A stretch of DNA of 64,000 nt from Deinococcus apachensis DSM 19763 (GCF_000381345.1 NZ_KB906403.1:72001-136000); one strand, 5' to 3'; positions 40,482 through 55,462 are shown, counted from the first letter of the stretch. Numbers and translations: made by a program. The notes: generated from the sequence alone by a model not told the origin.

Positions 40482-41147
40482 TTACAGGTTCTGCACCAGG
40501 ATCGGCGTCGTCGTGGGCTGGGGGCTCCCTCCGGGCGGCTCGACACTCACGGCGACGGTCGCGCCGGGCGGCAGACCAGTGAGCAGGAAGCCCTGGCCCT
40601 CGAACACCCCAAGTGAGACGGGCGTGCCCGCCTGGATGCGCCACATCTGATACACGCGCCCGGCGTCGGCGGGCCGGTTCAGGTGCAGATAGGCGCGGCC
40701 ATCGGGCAGCCGCACGAGCTGCCCGAGGTCGGTGCCGTTCGCCGTGACCGCCTGCGTGGTGGCGCCGGGAGTACGGGCGTACTGCTGCAAGGGATCGGGG
40801 TTGGGCCGCAGCACGAACACCAGGGCGAGCGCGGCGGCCAGGCCCAGGGCGGCCAGGGGGACCCAGGGGGTGCGGCGACGCGCCGGAGCGGGCGGCGCGA
40901 TGGGGGTCACAGCAGGGAGGGAAGCCTCCCGCTCGGCGGCCAGGCGGGCGAGCAGGCGATCCTCCGCGCCGGGCGGGGGTTCCACCTCGGGCAGGGACTC
41001 CACCAGGGCGGTCAGCGTCTCCTGTTCGGCCTGGAGCTGGGCGCGCAGTTCGGGGCTGGCCTCCAGGGCGGCCCTCACCTGGGCCTCCTCCTCGGGGGAC
41101 AGGATGCCCAGGGCATAGGCGGTCAGTTGCTCCGGGTTGGTGGTCAT
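40482..41147 (-). CDS. Anti-sigma factor (RskA-like)
   Basis: A 221-residue single-pass membrane protein. The N-terminal cytoplasmic region has the RskA signature LTAYALGILSPEEEAQV and lacks the zinc HxxxCxxC motif. One transmembrane helix (about 95-112, WVPLAALGLAAALALVFVL) follows a Pro-rich linker. The extracytoplasmic part is the RskA domain (YLHLNRPADAGRVYQMWRI, LGVFEGQGF, VSVEPPGGSPQPT). The start overlaps the sigma factor stop by 4 nt, the usual pair arrangement; it should hold the sigma factor inactive until regulated proteolysis. Confidence 0.92.
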   Translation of the reverse strand: MTTNPEQLTAYALGILSPEEEAQVRAALEASPELRAQLQAEQETLTALVESLPEVEPPPGAEDRLLARLAAEREASLPAVTPIAPPAPARRRTPWVPLAALGLAAALALVFVLRPNPDPLQQYARTPGATTQAVTANGTDLGQLVRLPDGRAYLHLNRPADAGRVYQMWRIQAGTPVSLGVFEGQGFLLTGLPPGATVAVSVEPPGGSPQPTTTPILVQNL

Positions 41148-41710
41148 GCGCGCTCACCTCCTTCCAAGGTGTCCGGTCCCGCCAGGTGGCCGCGCATCCT
41201 CTCCAGGGCGGCGCGCAGCCGGGATTTCACGGTGCCGATGGGCAGCCCGGTCATGGCCGCCAGCTCCGAGTGAGAGTAGCCGCGGTAGTAGGCGAGTTCA
41301 ACCAGCTCGCGCTGCGCCCTGTCCAGCACCTGCACCGCGCGACTTGCCAGGACACGGTCGGTGGGGTCAGTCGCCTGCACGGGCGCGTCCCACTCCTCCA
41401 GCTCCAGGGCCACGTCGGGCCGGTCGCGCAGTTCCTGCAGGAAGCGGTGGTGCGCGATGCTCACGAGCCAGGTCTTGACGCTGGCGCGCGAGGGGTCGAA
41501 GCGGGCCGCGTGCCGCCAGGCGTTCATAAAGGCGTCCTGCACGCAGGATTCCACGTCGTCGCGCTGGCGCAGCATGCGGTGGCCGAGGGAGTAGAGCAGC
41601 CGGGCGTGGCGGCGGTGCAGTTCCCGCAACGCCTCCTCCTGCCCGGCGGCCATACCCCGGATGAGCGCCTCGTCGGTCGGCTCCTGAACGGGTGGGGGGT
41701 CGGCTGCCAT
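41144..41710 (-). CDS. ECF RNA polymerase sigma factor (SigK/SigL-like)
   Basis: A 188-residue group IV sigma factor with region 2 (LRELHRRHARLLYSLGHRMLRQRDDVESCVQDAFMNAWRHA) and region 4 (QRELVELAYYRGYSHSELAAMTGLPIGTVKSRLRAALERM). It should direct polymerase to a small regulon, probably envelope stress, under control of the RskA-like protein in the same operon. The ATG at 41710 is preferred to upstream codons as it begins the family sequence. A TAGGCT box lies 11 nt upstream. Confidence 0.93.
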   Translation of the reverse strand: MAADPPPVQEPTDEALIRGMAAGQEEALRELHRRHARLLYSLGHRMLRQRDDVESCVQDAFMNAWRHAARFDPSRASVKTWLVSIAHHRFLQELRDRPDVALELEEWDAPVQATDPTDRVLASRAVQVLDRAQRELVELAYYRGYSHSELAAMTGLPIGTVKSRLRAALERMRGHLAGPDTLEGGERA

Positions 41711-41788
41711 GGGTTGCGGGCAGCCTAACAGGCCGGGCGGGGGGGCGTGTGACCGGGCGCCGGGAACGCCCTCACACGGGGCGGTCAT

Positions 41789-42034
41789 TCAGGCCCGCGG
41801 GGGCTGCTCGGCGGTGGGCACCGCCTGAACGGCGGGGATAGCCGCCACGGGCACGTCCTGAGCGGGGGTGTCAAGGCCACGGCGCAGGTCGTCGGTCACC
41901 GTGCTCGTGGACTTGCGAAACTCACGCAGGCCCTGGCCCAGGCTCTTGCCGAGTTCCGGCAGCTTGCGTGGGCCGAACACGATGAGCGCGACGATCAGGA
42001 TAACGAGCAGTTCCGGGACACCGATGTTGGGCAT
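41789..42034 (-). CDS. tatA: Twin-arginine translocase subunit TatA
   Basis: An 81-residue TatA/E protein: a short N-terminal membrane helix (about 5-20, [16 protein letters not shown]), the [20 protein letters not shown] hinge and amphipathic helix, and a polar tail. It forms the pore ring of the Tat export system for folded proteins. AAGGAGG precedes the ATG at 42034. tatC is not in the window; the DUF2271 protein at 14474 is a possible substrate. Confidence 0.93.
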   Translation of the reverse strand: MPNIGVPELLVILIVALIVFGPRKLPELGKSLGQGLREFRKSTSTVTDDLRRGLDTPAQDVPVAAIPAVQAVPTAEQPPRA

Positions 42035-42187
42035 GGCAGTCCTCCTTGGGGGCAAGGGATGGGGGGCCGGGGCGGGACGCTCAGGACGCCGTACTCTCCT
42101 GGGCTCACTCGGCTGTATCCCGTTTGCACGTGATCGGATTACCCCGGAAACGGGGATGAAGGGGGTATGGATGGGGGAAGGGGACAG

Positions 42188-42193
42188 TACACT
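42188..42193 (+). promoter_or_regulatory. -10 box (TACACT) of the pseudouridine synthase gene
   Basis: TACACT lies 7 nt before the GTG at 42201. The remaining 42035-42187 divergent region shows no other feature. Confidence 0.55.
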
Positions 42194-42200
42194 GCCCGCC

Positions 42201-43163
<963 letters not shown>

Positions 43164-43351
43164 AAGGACAAGGGAGTCCAAGGTCTACAGCGCGCGGAGG
43201 AGACTCTTCGCTCCGCTCAGGGAGACAGTCTCCGACTGTGCTGAGCACGGGTGAAGTTCCTCCACCATCCTTTCGCAACACGCACTGGAGGCCACACCCT
43301 CTTCCCCGTCCTGGAGCGCGAGAATGCTCTCCACGACCCCCGCTTCCCCCC
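43164..43351. other. Intergenic region with repeat remnant
   Basis: No gene is seen. Bases 43196-43240 contain GGAGACTCTTCGCTCCGCTCAGGGAGACA and a following GTCTCCGACTGTGCTGAGC, related to one arm of the inverted repeat at 13718-13777. Confidence 0.45.
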
Positions 43352-43380
43352 TTGCTTTTTCTAGGCGTACCGTGTACACT
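43352..43380 (+). promoter_or_regulatory. Promoter of the DEAD-box helicase gene
   Basis: TTGCTT (43352-43357), a spacer of exactly 17 nt and TACACT (43375-43380) form a good sigma-70-type promoter. Unlike most promoters here it lies far from the start codon, giving a 5' untranslated region of about 110 nt. Confidence 0.75.
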
Positions 43381-43458
43381 TTCCCTTCGTGCGCCGTTCG
43401 GGACAGCCCCGACGGTTGGAGAGGACCCCATCAGGACGAGCTTTCAGGGTTGAAGGCG

Positions 43459-43497
43459 TTTGTAGTTCGCAGGGGTACTTTCCCGAAAGGACTACAA

Positions 43498-43498
<1 letters not shown>
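43459..43498 (+). promoter_or_regulatory. Hairpin masking the helicase ribosome binding site and start codon
   Basis: TTTGTAGT (43459-43466) pairs perfectly with ACTACAAA (43491-43498), the latter including the A of the ATG. Inside, CTTT/AAAG (43478-43481 with 43486-43489) enclose loop CCCG and take up part of the Shine-Dalgarno AAAGGA. The folded leader would block translation initiation; opening it by temperature or helicase action would allow it. Confidence 0.65.
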
Positions 43499-45255
<1,757 letters not shown>

Positions 45256-45272
45256 AGCCAGCCTCTGAAGAG

Positions 45273-45304
45273 TGCCCCTGCCCGAGTGGTGGGGGCATTT
45301 TTGT
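45273..45304 (+). terminator. Terminator after the helicase gene
   Basis: TGCCCC (45273-45278) pairs with GGGGCA (45292-45297), followed by TTTTTGTT. Confidence 0.8.
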
Positions 45305-45336
45305 TGGCGTACCAGAGACAGGAGTAGGCTAAGCTT

Positions 45337-46185
45337 GTGAACTCCCTCACGGGTTCCGGGCTTCCAGAGGCGAGAGACGCGTTTCTCTCCGCACTGGCCG
45401 AGAAAACCCGGGGGGACACGCGCCTCCGCGCCGCCTGGCTGGAGGGCAGTATGGGAAGGGGTACGGCTGACCGTTACTCCGATATCGACCTGCATGTGCT
45501 GCTGCCTGAAGTCGCGCTGCCCGCCTTTCGAGGGGAGGTGGCAGAGTGGCTGGGCGACCTGAGCCCACTGGTGGTAGTCAATCAACTCTTCGGGGGCCAG
45601 ATGGTCAACGCGCTGACTGTGGACGGCCTGCGGGTGGACCTGTGGCCGCATCCCGGGGAACATGTGGAGCTTTCCCCCTCCCGGGTCCGCATCCTGCACG
45701 CCGCACCCGGCGCCATCACGCTGGGGGGCGACCTCCCCACACCCCCACCCGAGGTGACCGCCGGGCACCTGCTGGGGCTGATCCGCGAATTCTGGCGCTG
45801 CATCACCCTGCTGCCCGCCGTGCTGGGCCGCGAGGAACGGCTGGTGGCCGTGCAGGGTCTGGCGGTGGAGCTGGGGCTGGTCACGGACCTGCTCGTCACC
45901 GGGTCCGGGGCGGTCCGCGACCGGGGGGTCAAACATTTGAACGCCTTCCTCCCGGTGGACGTCCGGCAGGATCTGGAAGCCACGCTGCTTCCGGCCGACC
46001 TGTCCGCTCAGGCGCTGGCCGACGCGCACCTGCGGCTGGCGCGGGTGGTGCAGGAGCAGGGGCGTTCACTGGCCGGACGCTGGGGATTCACGTATCCGAC
46101 GGAACTGGAACACGCCGCCCTGAGCTACGCCGCACAGGAACTGGAAAGGCTGGGCGTCGCGGTGAATGTTGTACGTCTCTCCTGA
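45337..46185 (+). CDS. Nucleotidyltransferase-fold protein
   Basis: A 282-residue protein with an NTP transferase (MNT/aminoglycoside adenylyltransferase-like) N-terminal fold: WLEGSMGRGTADRYSDIDLHVLL carries the G-S and D-x-D metal-binding motifs, with a third Asp in GLRVDLWPH. The C-terminal half is helical. It could adenylylate a small molecule or protein; the substrate is not evident. A TAGGCT -10 box 6 nt before the GTG gives a leaderless mRNA. Confidence 0.83.
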   Translation: MNSLTGSGLPEARDAFLSALAEKTRGDTRLRAAWLEGSMGRGTADRYSDIDLHVLLPEVALPAFRGEVAEWLGDLSPLVVVNQLFGGQMVNALTVDGLRVDLWPHPGEHVELSPSRVRILHAAPGAITLGGDLPTPPPEVTAGHLLGLIREFWRCITLLPAVLGREERLVAVQGLAVELGLVTDLLVTGSGAVRDRGVKHLNAFLPVDVRQDLEATLLPADLSAQALADAHLRLARVVQEQGRSLAGRWGFTYPTELEHAALSYAAQELERLGVAVNVVRLS

Positions 46186-46266
46186 CCGCTCGCCCTGTTC
46201 CCGGGAAAGGGTTTCTCCGAGTCTGTGCCGTTCGCGTTGCGGCCGTCCAGCCTGCGCCTGCGCCCC

Positions 46267-47325
46267 CTACTTCCAGGTCTGGCGAAACACCCGCCGCCAG
46301 TTCTCGGAGGCCAGCTTCCGCAGGGTCGTCTCGTCATACCCGTGCGTCCGCAGCGCGCCGATCAGGTGCGGCAGTCGGCTCGCGTCTCCGATAACGTCCG
46401 GCACCACCGCCCCGTCGAAGTCCGACCCGAAGGCCACCCGGTCCACGCCCAGCCGCGTCACGAGGTAGTCCAGGTGCCGCACCACCACGTCGAGGGGCGT
46501 GTCGGCCAGGAGGTGGGCGTCGGGCCGCACGTCATTCACCGCGAAGTTGAAGCCCACCAGGCCGTCCGACTCCCGGATAGCGTCGAGCTGCTGGTCGGTG
46601 AGGTTGCGGGTCGATGGGCACACCGCGTGCGCGTTGGAATGCGTCGCCACCAGCGGCGCGTCCGAGAGCGCGGCCACGTCCCAGAAGCCGCGCTCGTTGA
46701 GGTGCGAGACGTCGAGCATCACGCCCAGCCGGTTGCAGGCCCGCACCAGCGCCCGGCCCTCGGGGGTCAGGCCCGGGCCGGTGTCGGGCGAGCGCGGGTA
46801 CGCGAAGGGCACCCCGTGGCCGAAGACGTTCGGGCGGCTCCAGACTGGCCCGAGCGAGCGCAGCCCCGCCCGGGCCAGCACCTCCAGGCAGTCGAGCCGC
46901 GGGTCGATGGCCTCAGCGCCCTCCAGGTGCAGCACCATGGCGAACACGCCTTCCCGGCACGCGGCCTCCACCTCGTCAGCGGTTCGGGCGATTCGCACCT
47001 GTCCCGCGGCGCGCCCCTCCAGGCGAAACAGGGAGGCCATCTGGCCGGTGATCTGCCGCCGCGCCTCGTCGGGGTCAAGGGGACCGGCCAGCCGCACCTC
47101 ATACCCGTTCCCGGTGATCGTCAGGTCGTCCTGGGGGGGCTGATCGGGGTGGGCCATCAGGGCGAACAGGCCGCCGAAGAGGCCGCCCTCCCGGGCACGC
47201 GGCAGGTCCAGGTGACCCCGGGTGGACCGGCGCAGGAAGTCGTTGCCGCCCTCCCGGTACTCGGCGAGGCGCTGCACGGTGTCGTTGTGTCCGTCGAAGA
47301 TGGGGATGGCACGTGTGGAAGTCAT
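46267..47325 (-). CDS. Membrane dipeptidase (peptidase M19)
   Basis: A 352-residue zinc dipeptidase of the renal dipeptidase family. Metal ligands are visible as H13 and D15 (FDGHNDT), the bridging Glu in LHLEGAEAI, and histidines in VATHSNAHAVC; LDVSHLNERGFWDV and FGSDFDGA are family motifs. No signal peptide is present despite the family name, so it is probably cytoplasmic. It is divergent from an HTH gene 32 nt away. Confidence 0.93.
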   Translation of the reverse strand: MTSTRAIPIFDGHNDTVQRLAEYREGGNDFLRRSTRGHLDLPRAREGGLFGGLFALMAHPDQPPQDDLTITGNGYEVRLAGPLDPDEARRQITGQMASLFRLEGRAAGQVRIARTADEVEAACREGVFAMVLHLEGAEAIDPRLDCLEVLARAGLRSLGPVWSRPNVFGHGVPFAYPRSPDTGPGLTPEGRALVRACNRLGVMLDVSHLNERGFWDVAALSDAPLVATHSNAHAVCPSTRNLTDQQLDAIRESDGLVGFNFAVNDVRPDAHLLADTPLDVVVRHLDYLVTRLGVDRVAFGSDFDGAVVPDVIGDASRLPHLIGALRTHGYDETTLRKLASENWRRVFRQTWK

Positions 47326-47357
47326 CTGCCGCCCAGCCTGCCGCTACCCTGGGTGAA

Positions 47358-48011
47358 ATGGGACAACCACTTTCACGCAGCTCGGCGCCCGTCGTGACCG
47401 AACCCGAACTGGCCCGCGTGCTGCTCGACCCTGGCCGCCGCCGCTCTCTCACGCCCTTTTTCGGGCGCGCCCTGACGGTGGGGGAAGCGGCGGCGGAACT
47501 GGGCGTGAAGCCGAACTCGCTGCTGTACCAGGTGAAGCGGCTCGTGCATCTGGGCCTGCTGACGGTGGTGGGGGTGGAGCCTCGGGCTGGCCGGGCAGTC
47601 AAGCGGTACCAGGCGGCGGCGGAACGGTTTTTCGTGCCGTTCGCCACGACGGACGCGGAAACGCTGGAAGCGCTGCTGTTGCGAACGGGCGAGCCCCACG
47701 CGCGCCGGTTTGCCCGGAGCCTGGCGCGGACGCTGCTCGACACCCCGGAGGGGACGATGGGGTATCTGGTGGGGCGCCACGCGAGGGGTGAGGTGGACGC
47801 CTACTTCTCGCCGGACGGGGTGAGGACGCTGTCGCTGCTGGAGGCGGAGGCCCCGGCGGCTGGCCGGTCATGGGCCGTGCTGTCGCTAAGCCACGAGGAC
47901 GCCAAAGCCTTGCAGCGGGAACAGTGGGCGCTCTGGGAGCGGTATCTGGGCAAGCGTGGGAGTGGACGGTACCTGGCGCATTTCGACCTCACCCCTTGGC
48001 TGGAGGACTGA
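47358..48011 (+). CDS. Winged-helix (ArsR-like) regulator
   Basis: A 217-residue protein with an N-terminal helix-turn-helix (about 28-75, RRRSLTPFFGRALTVGEAAAELGVKPNSLLYQVKRLVHLGLL). The C-terminal part is unassigned. It may be a transcriptional regulator of the divergent dipeptidase or of the ilv genes downstream; neither can be tested here. TACCCT 7 nt before the ATG at 47358 supports the start. Confidence 0.78.
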   Translation: MGQPLSRSSAPVVTEPELARVLLDPGRRRSLTPFFGRALTVGEAAAELGVKPNSLLYQVKRLVHLGLLTVVGVEPRAGRAVKRYQAAAERFFVPFATTDAETLEALLLRTGEPHARRFARSLARTLLDTPEGTMGYLVGRHARGEVDAYFSPDGVRTLSLLEAEAPAAGRSWAVLSLSHEDAKALQREQWALWERYLGKRGSGRYLAHFDLTPWLED

Positions 48012-48107
48012 CCTGGGGGCGGCCCACCGCTCGCCCCGCCACGCGAACGGCGAGGTCCTGGTCTCCCCCTATCTAGACGCGCCCCCATCCTCGCGCTGCA
48101 CAGCCCG

Positions 48108-48113
48108 TAGGGT
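48108..48113 (+). promoter_or_regulatory. -10 box (TAGGGT) of the ilv operon
   Basis: TAGGGT lies 7 nt before the leader peptide ATG at 48121. No good -35 element is visible. Confidence 0.6.
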
Positions 48114-48120
48114 GAAGGGC

Positions 48121-48183
48121 ATGAACGCGCCGCACCCCATTCTCGTGGTGGTACTTCTTGGCTCCGGGGGAACTGGACGCTGA
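48121..48183 (+). CDS. ilvL: ilv operon leader peptide (20 aa, Ile-Leu-Val-rich)
   Basis: A 20-codon ORF whose codons 7-13 read Ile-Leu-Val-Val-Val-Leu-Leu. These are the three end products of the pathway encoded downstream. CCCC (48135-48138), GGGGG (48166-48170, codons 16-17), CCCCC (48204-48208) and GGGGG (48222-48226) can pair as alternating segments 1:2, 2:3 and 3:4. Stalling at the branched-chain codons would favour 2:3 and read-through. The pairing segments are short G/C runs, so this structure is less certain than those of trp and leu. Confidence 0.85.
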   Translation: MNAPHPILVVVLLGSGGTGR

Positions 48184-48203
48184 GCGTGAGCGCGCGCCAC
48201 TGA

Positions 48204-48231
48204 CCCCCACCCCACCCGGGCGGGGGTTTTT
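48204..48231 (+). terminator. ilv attenuator terminator
   Basis: CCCCC (48204-48208) pairs with GGGGG (48222-48226), followed directly by TTTTT (48227-48231), 20 nt after the leader peptide stop. About 155 nt remain before ilvB. Confidence 0.75.
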
Positions 48232-48387
48232 CGTTGAGTGAAAGGAGAGGGCAGGTATGGGACGCAGGGGACCACAACATCGAGCAACCGCCCGTCGGGG
48301 AGGACCCTTCGGAGCCGCACACCGCGCCACGTCGCCTTCGGGTGAGCGTGGCGCGCGCCGTTTGGACACCACCACGGGGAGGCAGGC

Positions 48388-50720
<2,333 letters not shown>

Positions 50721-50729
50721 CTGCGTATA

Positions 50730-50845
50730 CCCCTCAGTCAGCTTTGCTGACAGCTCCCCTTAGAGGGGAGCCAGAAAGCACGGCTTGAGGAGCACTTCAT
50801 AGCCTCCCGTTTACGGGGAGGCGGCCCGACGGGCCGGAGGGGTTG
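50730..50845 (+). repeat. Dispersed multi-hairpin repeat, copy 2
   Basis: Stems CAGTCAGC/GCTGACAG, CTCCCC/GGGGAG, CCTCCC/GGGAGG and GGCCCG/CGGGCC follow one another. It is related to the copy at 5925-6016. It occupies the ilvN-ilvC gap and would be transcribed into the ilv mRNA, where it may affect processing or partial termination. Confidence 0.8.
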
Positions 50846-50909
50846 CACGCCGCCCCCCTCCCCTAGCCCACATTCCCCCCCAACTCACACTTTGTAGGAG
50901 AATCGCCCA

Positions 50910-51920
<1,011 letters not shown>

Positions 51921-51936
51921 GAGCGGTCAGCGGTCA

Positions 51937-51975
51937 GCGGCCAGCCCTTCCGGGGAGGAAAGGCTGGCCGCTTTC
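51937..51975 (+). terminator. Possible terminator after ilvC
   Basis: GCGGCCAGCC (51937-51946) pairs perfectly with GGCTGGCCGC (51962-51971), followed by a short TTT tract. Confidence 0.65.
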
Positions 51976-52003
51976 GTGTGGCACCGGCTTCCCAGTTGTG
52001 GCT

Positions 52004-52837
52004 TCAGGGCTCCGGGTGCGGTGTCCAGTGGGAGGCGGCCAGGGAGCGCAGGGACACCGGGTCGGAGGGTCCGGCCATTGCAGTTCGCAGGTCGTTCAGC
52101 GAGCCGGGGAAGAACGAGACGTTATGGAAGGCGTTCCTGGCGATCTCCTCCGCCACCGCCCGTGCCTGCTGCGCGTCCTTGCCGAAGACGATCAGGCGCG
52201 TGTTGTGGTCTTCCATCGGCAGGCGCCCGTCGTCCTTGGCCTTCGCCACGTCGGCCAGGGGGATGTCGTGGGCACCGTTCAGGCTGCCCGCCCGGAAGTC
52301 CTCCTCGCTGCGCCCGTCCACCCACCACGCGGTCCGGTCGCCCCCGGCGATATAACGCGCACCATCCGCCTCGGTGACCATCACGCCGCCCAGGGCACGC
52401 CAGATGGGCGCCCCGAGCTGGTAGCGCCGCACGTTCGTGAAGCCAGCCGTGAGCAGTTCCTCGCTCAGACGCTTGCTCTTGCCGCACAGCGGGCCGTTGC
52501 AGTAGAGCACCAGCGCCCGGCTCCGGTCACCCGCGACGAGCCGCTCGATCTCCCGCACGTCGCTGACGTACTGGCTGTCACTCACCCCCGGTTTGCGCGC
52601 GACATTGAGGGCACCGGGGATGTGACTGATGGCCCACTCCAGGTGGGGCCGCGCGTCGAGCACGAGGGCGCTCCCGTCCGCCAGAATCCGGCGCAGCTCC
52701 TGAGTGGACACTTCCGGCGTCTTCACGTTCGCCTCGCCCAGGGTGGTGGTGAAGACCGTGGCGACCAGGCCGGGCGTCTGGGCGAGGGCGAGGGACGTGA
52801 GGGCGGATAGGGCGAGCAGGCGGAACTTGCCGTTCAT
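52004..52837 (-). CDS. Exported tandem rhodanese protein
   Basis: A 277-residue protein with a signal peptide (FRLLALSALTSLALAQ) and two rhodanese domains. The first has an active-site loop with C113 (LYCNGPLCGKS), so it may transfer sulfane sulfur. The second (about 160-265) has a phosphatase-like loop without Cys (IVFGKDAQQAR) and is probably structural. GGAGGTGA supports the ATG. A strong hairpin lies in its 5' region (52876-52909). Confidence 0.88.
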   Translation of the reverse strand: MNGKFRLLALSALTSLALAQTPGLVATVFTTTLGEANVKTPEVSTQELRRILADGSALVLDARPHLEWAISHIPGALNVARKPGVSDSQYVSDVREIERLVAGDRSRALVLYCNGPLCGKSKRLSEELLTAGFTNVRRYQLGAPIWRALGGVMVTEADGARYIAGGDRTAWWVDGRSEEDFRAGSLNGAHDIPLADVAKAKDDGRLPMEDHNTRLIVFGKDAQQARAVAEEIARNAFHNVSFFPGSLNDLRTAMAGPSDPVSLRSLAASHWTPHPEP

Positions 52838-52875
52838 GGGTCACCTCCGCCCCCACGGTGCGCCCCGGGGTCCCC

Positions 52876-52909
52876 GCCCCGCATCGGGTGAATTACCCAG
52901 ATGCGGGGC
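52876..52909. other. Long perfect hairpin upstream of the rhodanese gene
   Basis: GCCCCGCATC with GGGT (52876-52889) pairs with ACCC and GATGCGGGGC (52895-52909), with one bulged A and loop GAATT, about 14 bp in all. It has no T tract on either strand. It could terminate the LuxR gene, or act in the rhodanese 5' region or as an operator. Confidence 0.6.
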
Positions 52910-52966
52910 GACGTCTCTGCGGGGTCGGCCCGCTCGCCTTCAGGGACAACCCCACCTCCCCGCCCG

Positions 52967-55386
52967 TCAGACCAGCCCCTCGCGCACGGCCAGGGCGGTG
53001 GCCGCCGCGCGGGAGTTCACCCCGAGCTTGCCAAACAGGTTCTCGCCGTGCCGCGCGACCGTCTTCTCGCTCACCTCCAGGGCGCGGGCGATCTCGCGGT
53101 TGCTGCGTCCGGCGGCCATCAGGCGCAGCACCTCCTGCTCACGGCAGGTCAGCCCGGCCGTCGCCCGGATGGGGGACGGGATGGGGCGCCATTGCAGGGC
53201 CTCGGCCACAGCCGCCCCCAGGCCGAGCAGGGCGCCCTCCTGCCCCTCCCGGGCATAGGCCGCGCGGCTGAGTTTCGCCCGGGCGCGCCGGAGCGTGCGC
53301 TCGATCTGCCGCCCGTCGAGCGGGGCGGGGAGCGCCCCCACCCCCTCCCGCACGGCCCGCGCCGCGCTCACCCAGCGCACCGCCCGGGCCGCCTCGCCCG
53401 AGGCGACCGCCAGCGCGGCGAAATCCTCCAGCGCCTCGGCGACGTTGCGGCGGTGGCCGAGCCGGACGGCGCGGGAGAGGGCCTGCCCCAGCAGCGGGAA
53501 CGCGGCGGGCAGGTCCCCCCGCAGGGTGGCCTCCAGCCCCAGGGCGGTCAGGGAGGCGATCACCCCCCGCTCGTCGCCGATGGCCTCCCGCAGCGTGAGG
53601 CTCTCGCGCAGCAGCACCCCCCCGCGTTCCGCGTCCCCCCGTTCCAGGTGGGCGCGGCCCAGGCTGTAGAGGGCGTACCCCATCCCGTGCCGGTTTCCGC
53701 CCTCACGCCAGAAGGCCAGCGCCCGGGAGAGGAGCGGGAGGGCGTCCTGAGCCTCCCCCCAGTACAGCTCCAGCCGCCCCAGGTTGAAGAGCGGCGTGGT
53801 GCGTCCGAAGTCCCGCGGCCCTCCTCCCACAGGGTCAGCGCCTCGGTCAGGAAGGCCCGGGCCTCCTCCGGACAGGCGGCGTTGTGAGCCAGCACCCCGA
53901 GTGAGTTGAGGGCCGCGGCCACCGCCAGCCGGTCCCCCCGCTCCCGGGCGAGGGCGAGCCCCTCCCTCAGGCGCCACTCGGCCTCGGCGTGGTCCCCCTG
54001 CATCCGCGCCATCTCCCCGGCGAGGTAGGCGGCATGGGCACCGGCGGTCTCGTCTCCCGGCAGGCGCAGGGCCTGCTCCAGCCAGCCCCGGCCCTCGGTG
54101 AGGTGACCGTGGACGCTCCAGAAGTTGCCCAGCGCGGCGGCCAGCCGCAGGCCCAGGGGGGCGTCGTGGTCGAGCGCCCAGGCGAGGGCGGCCCGGAAGT
54201 TCCCGTGCTCGCGTTCCAGCCGGGCGAGGGCCGCCCCCTGCCGCTCCCCCCACACCTCGCGGTCCCCGGCGAGCGCCACGTCGAGAAAGTGCCGCGCGTG
54301 CCGGGCCTGCCACCCGGCCGTCTCGCCCAGGACTGATTGCCGCTCCAGGGCATACTCCCGGATGGTTTCCAGCAGCCCGAACCGCGGCGTGCCGTCCGGA
54401 TTCTCGCCGGGGCGCACGAGCCCGTGGCTCACCAGGAGTTCCAGCCGGGCCAGCGCCTCGCCCTCCGGCACACCCGTCACGGCGGCCACCCCCGGCAGGT
54501 CCGCCCCGTCCACGAACGTGCCCAGGGCGCGCAGCACAAGGCGAGCGGTCTCCGGCAGCAGGGCCTCGCTCCAGGCGACCGTCGCCCGGACGGAACGCTG
54601 ATGCTCGGGGCGGTCGGCCGGGCCGCCGGACAGCAGGGGCAGGCTGGGGTGCAGGTGCCCGAGCAGCGCCTCCGGGGAGAGCGTGCGGACGTGCGCGGCG
54701 GCGAGTTCGAGGGCCAGCGGCAGCCCGTCGAGCCGGGTGCAGACCCCCGCCACGGCGGGGGCATTCTCCGGCGTGAGCGTGAAGTCGCGCCGCACTGCCC
54801 GCGCCCGCCGCCGGAACAGCTCGACCGACGGCGCGGCGGCCAGCTCCCCGAAGGCTGCGCCGGGTGGGGGCAGGGCGAGCGGTCCCAGGGCGTAGTCCCG
54901 CTCCAGCGAAACCCCCAGGGGCACGCGGCTCGTGACCAGGACCGTGAGGTGCGGGGCGTGCCGCAGCAGGTCCTGCGCGAGTTCCCCCACCCCGGGCAGG
55001 TGTTCGGCGTTGTCGAGCAGGAGCAGCAGCCGCCTGCCCCGCAGGAACTCGCGGACGCGGGTCAGGGGCTCCGCCGCCCCGTCCTTCAGCCCCAGCGCGC
55101 GGGCCACCACGGGGGCGAGGGGCGCGTCGGTCCGGACAGCTGCCAGCGGCACCACCGCCACCCCGTCGGGAAAGTCGGGGGCGAGCGCCCTTGCCAGGGT
55201 GAGCGCGAGCGCCGTCTTCCCCGTTCCCCCCGCGCCGCTCAGGGTCAGCAGCGGCACCTCCTCCCGCCGCAGCAGCGCGGCGAGTTCCGCGAGTTCCTCC
55301 CCGCGCCCCACCAGAGGCACGAGGTGGGCGGGCACTCCCCCCGAGGCGGGGACGCCCGGCAAGGACGGCGAGGTGGACTCGTTCAT
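52967..55386 (-). pseudogene. LuxR-family ATPase regulator, frameshifted
   Basis: Two frames join into one protein of about 806 residues. From ATG 55386 the first frame encodes an NB-ARC/STAND ATPase (Walker A GAGGTGKT at 51-58, [20 protein letters not shown]) and TPR-like repeats to about residue 525. The second continues the repeats ([15 protein letters not shown]) and ends in a LuxR HTH ([32 protein letters not shown]). One G is missing in GGG at 53812-53814 (coding CGCGGGACTTC). An intact protein would be a signal-dependent activator of unknown genes. The break may be a sequencing error. Confidence 0.85.
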
Positions 55387-55450
55387 GGGCACCTCCCCCT
55401 CACAATACGCTCACCCGGTGAGAGGGGCACCAGACTCGAAGGGGCCCGCT

Positions 55451-55456
55451 TAGCAT
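55451..55456 (+). promoter_or_regulatory. -10 box (TAGCAT) of the SWIM-domain gene
   Basis: TAGCAT lies 6 nt before the ATG at 55463. Confidence 0.55.
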
Positions 55457-55462
55457 GTCCCC

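Noticed and set aside
50721..50909. A leader peptide or riboswitch in front of ilvC
   Set aside because: The gap is filled by the dispersed multi-hairpin repeat, with no short ORF carrying runs of Ile, Leu or Val codons and no terminator with a T tract.
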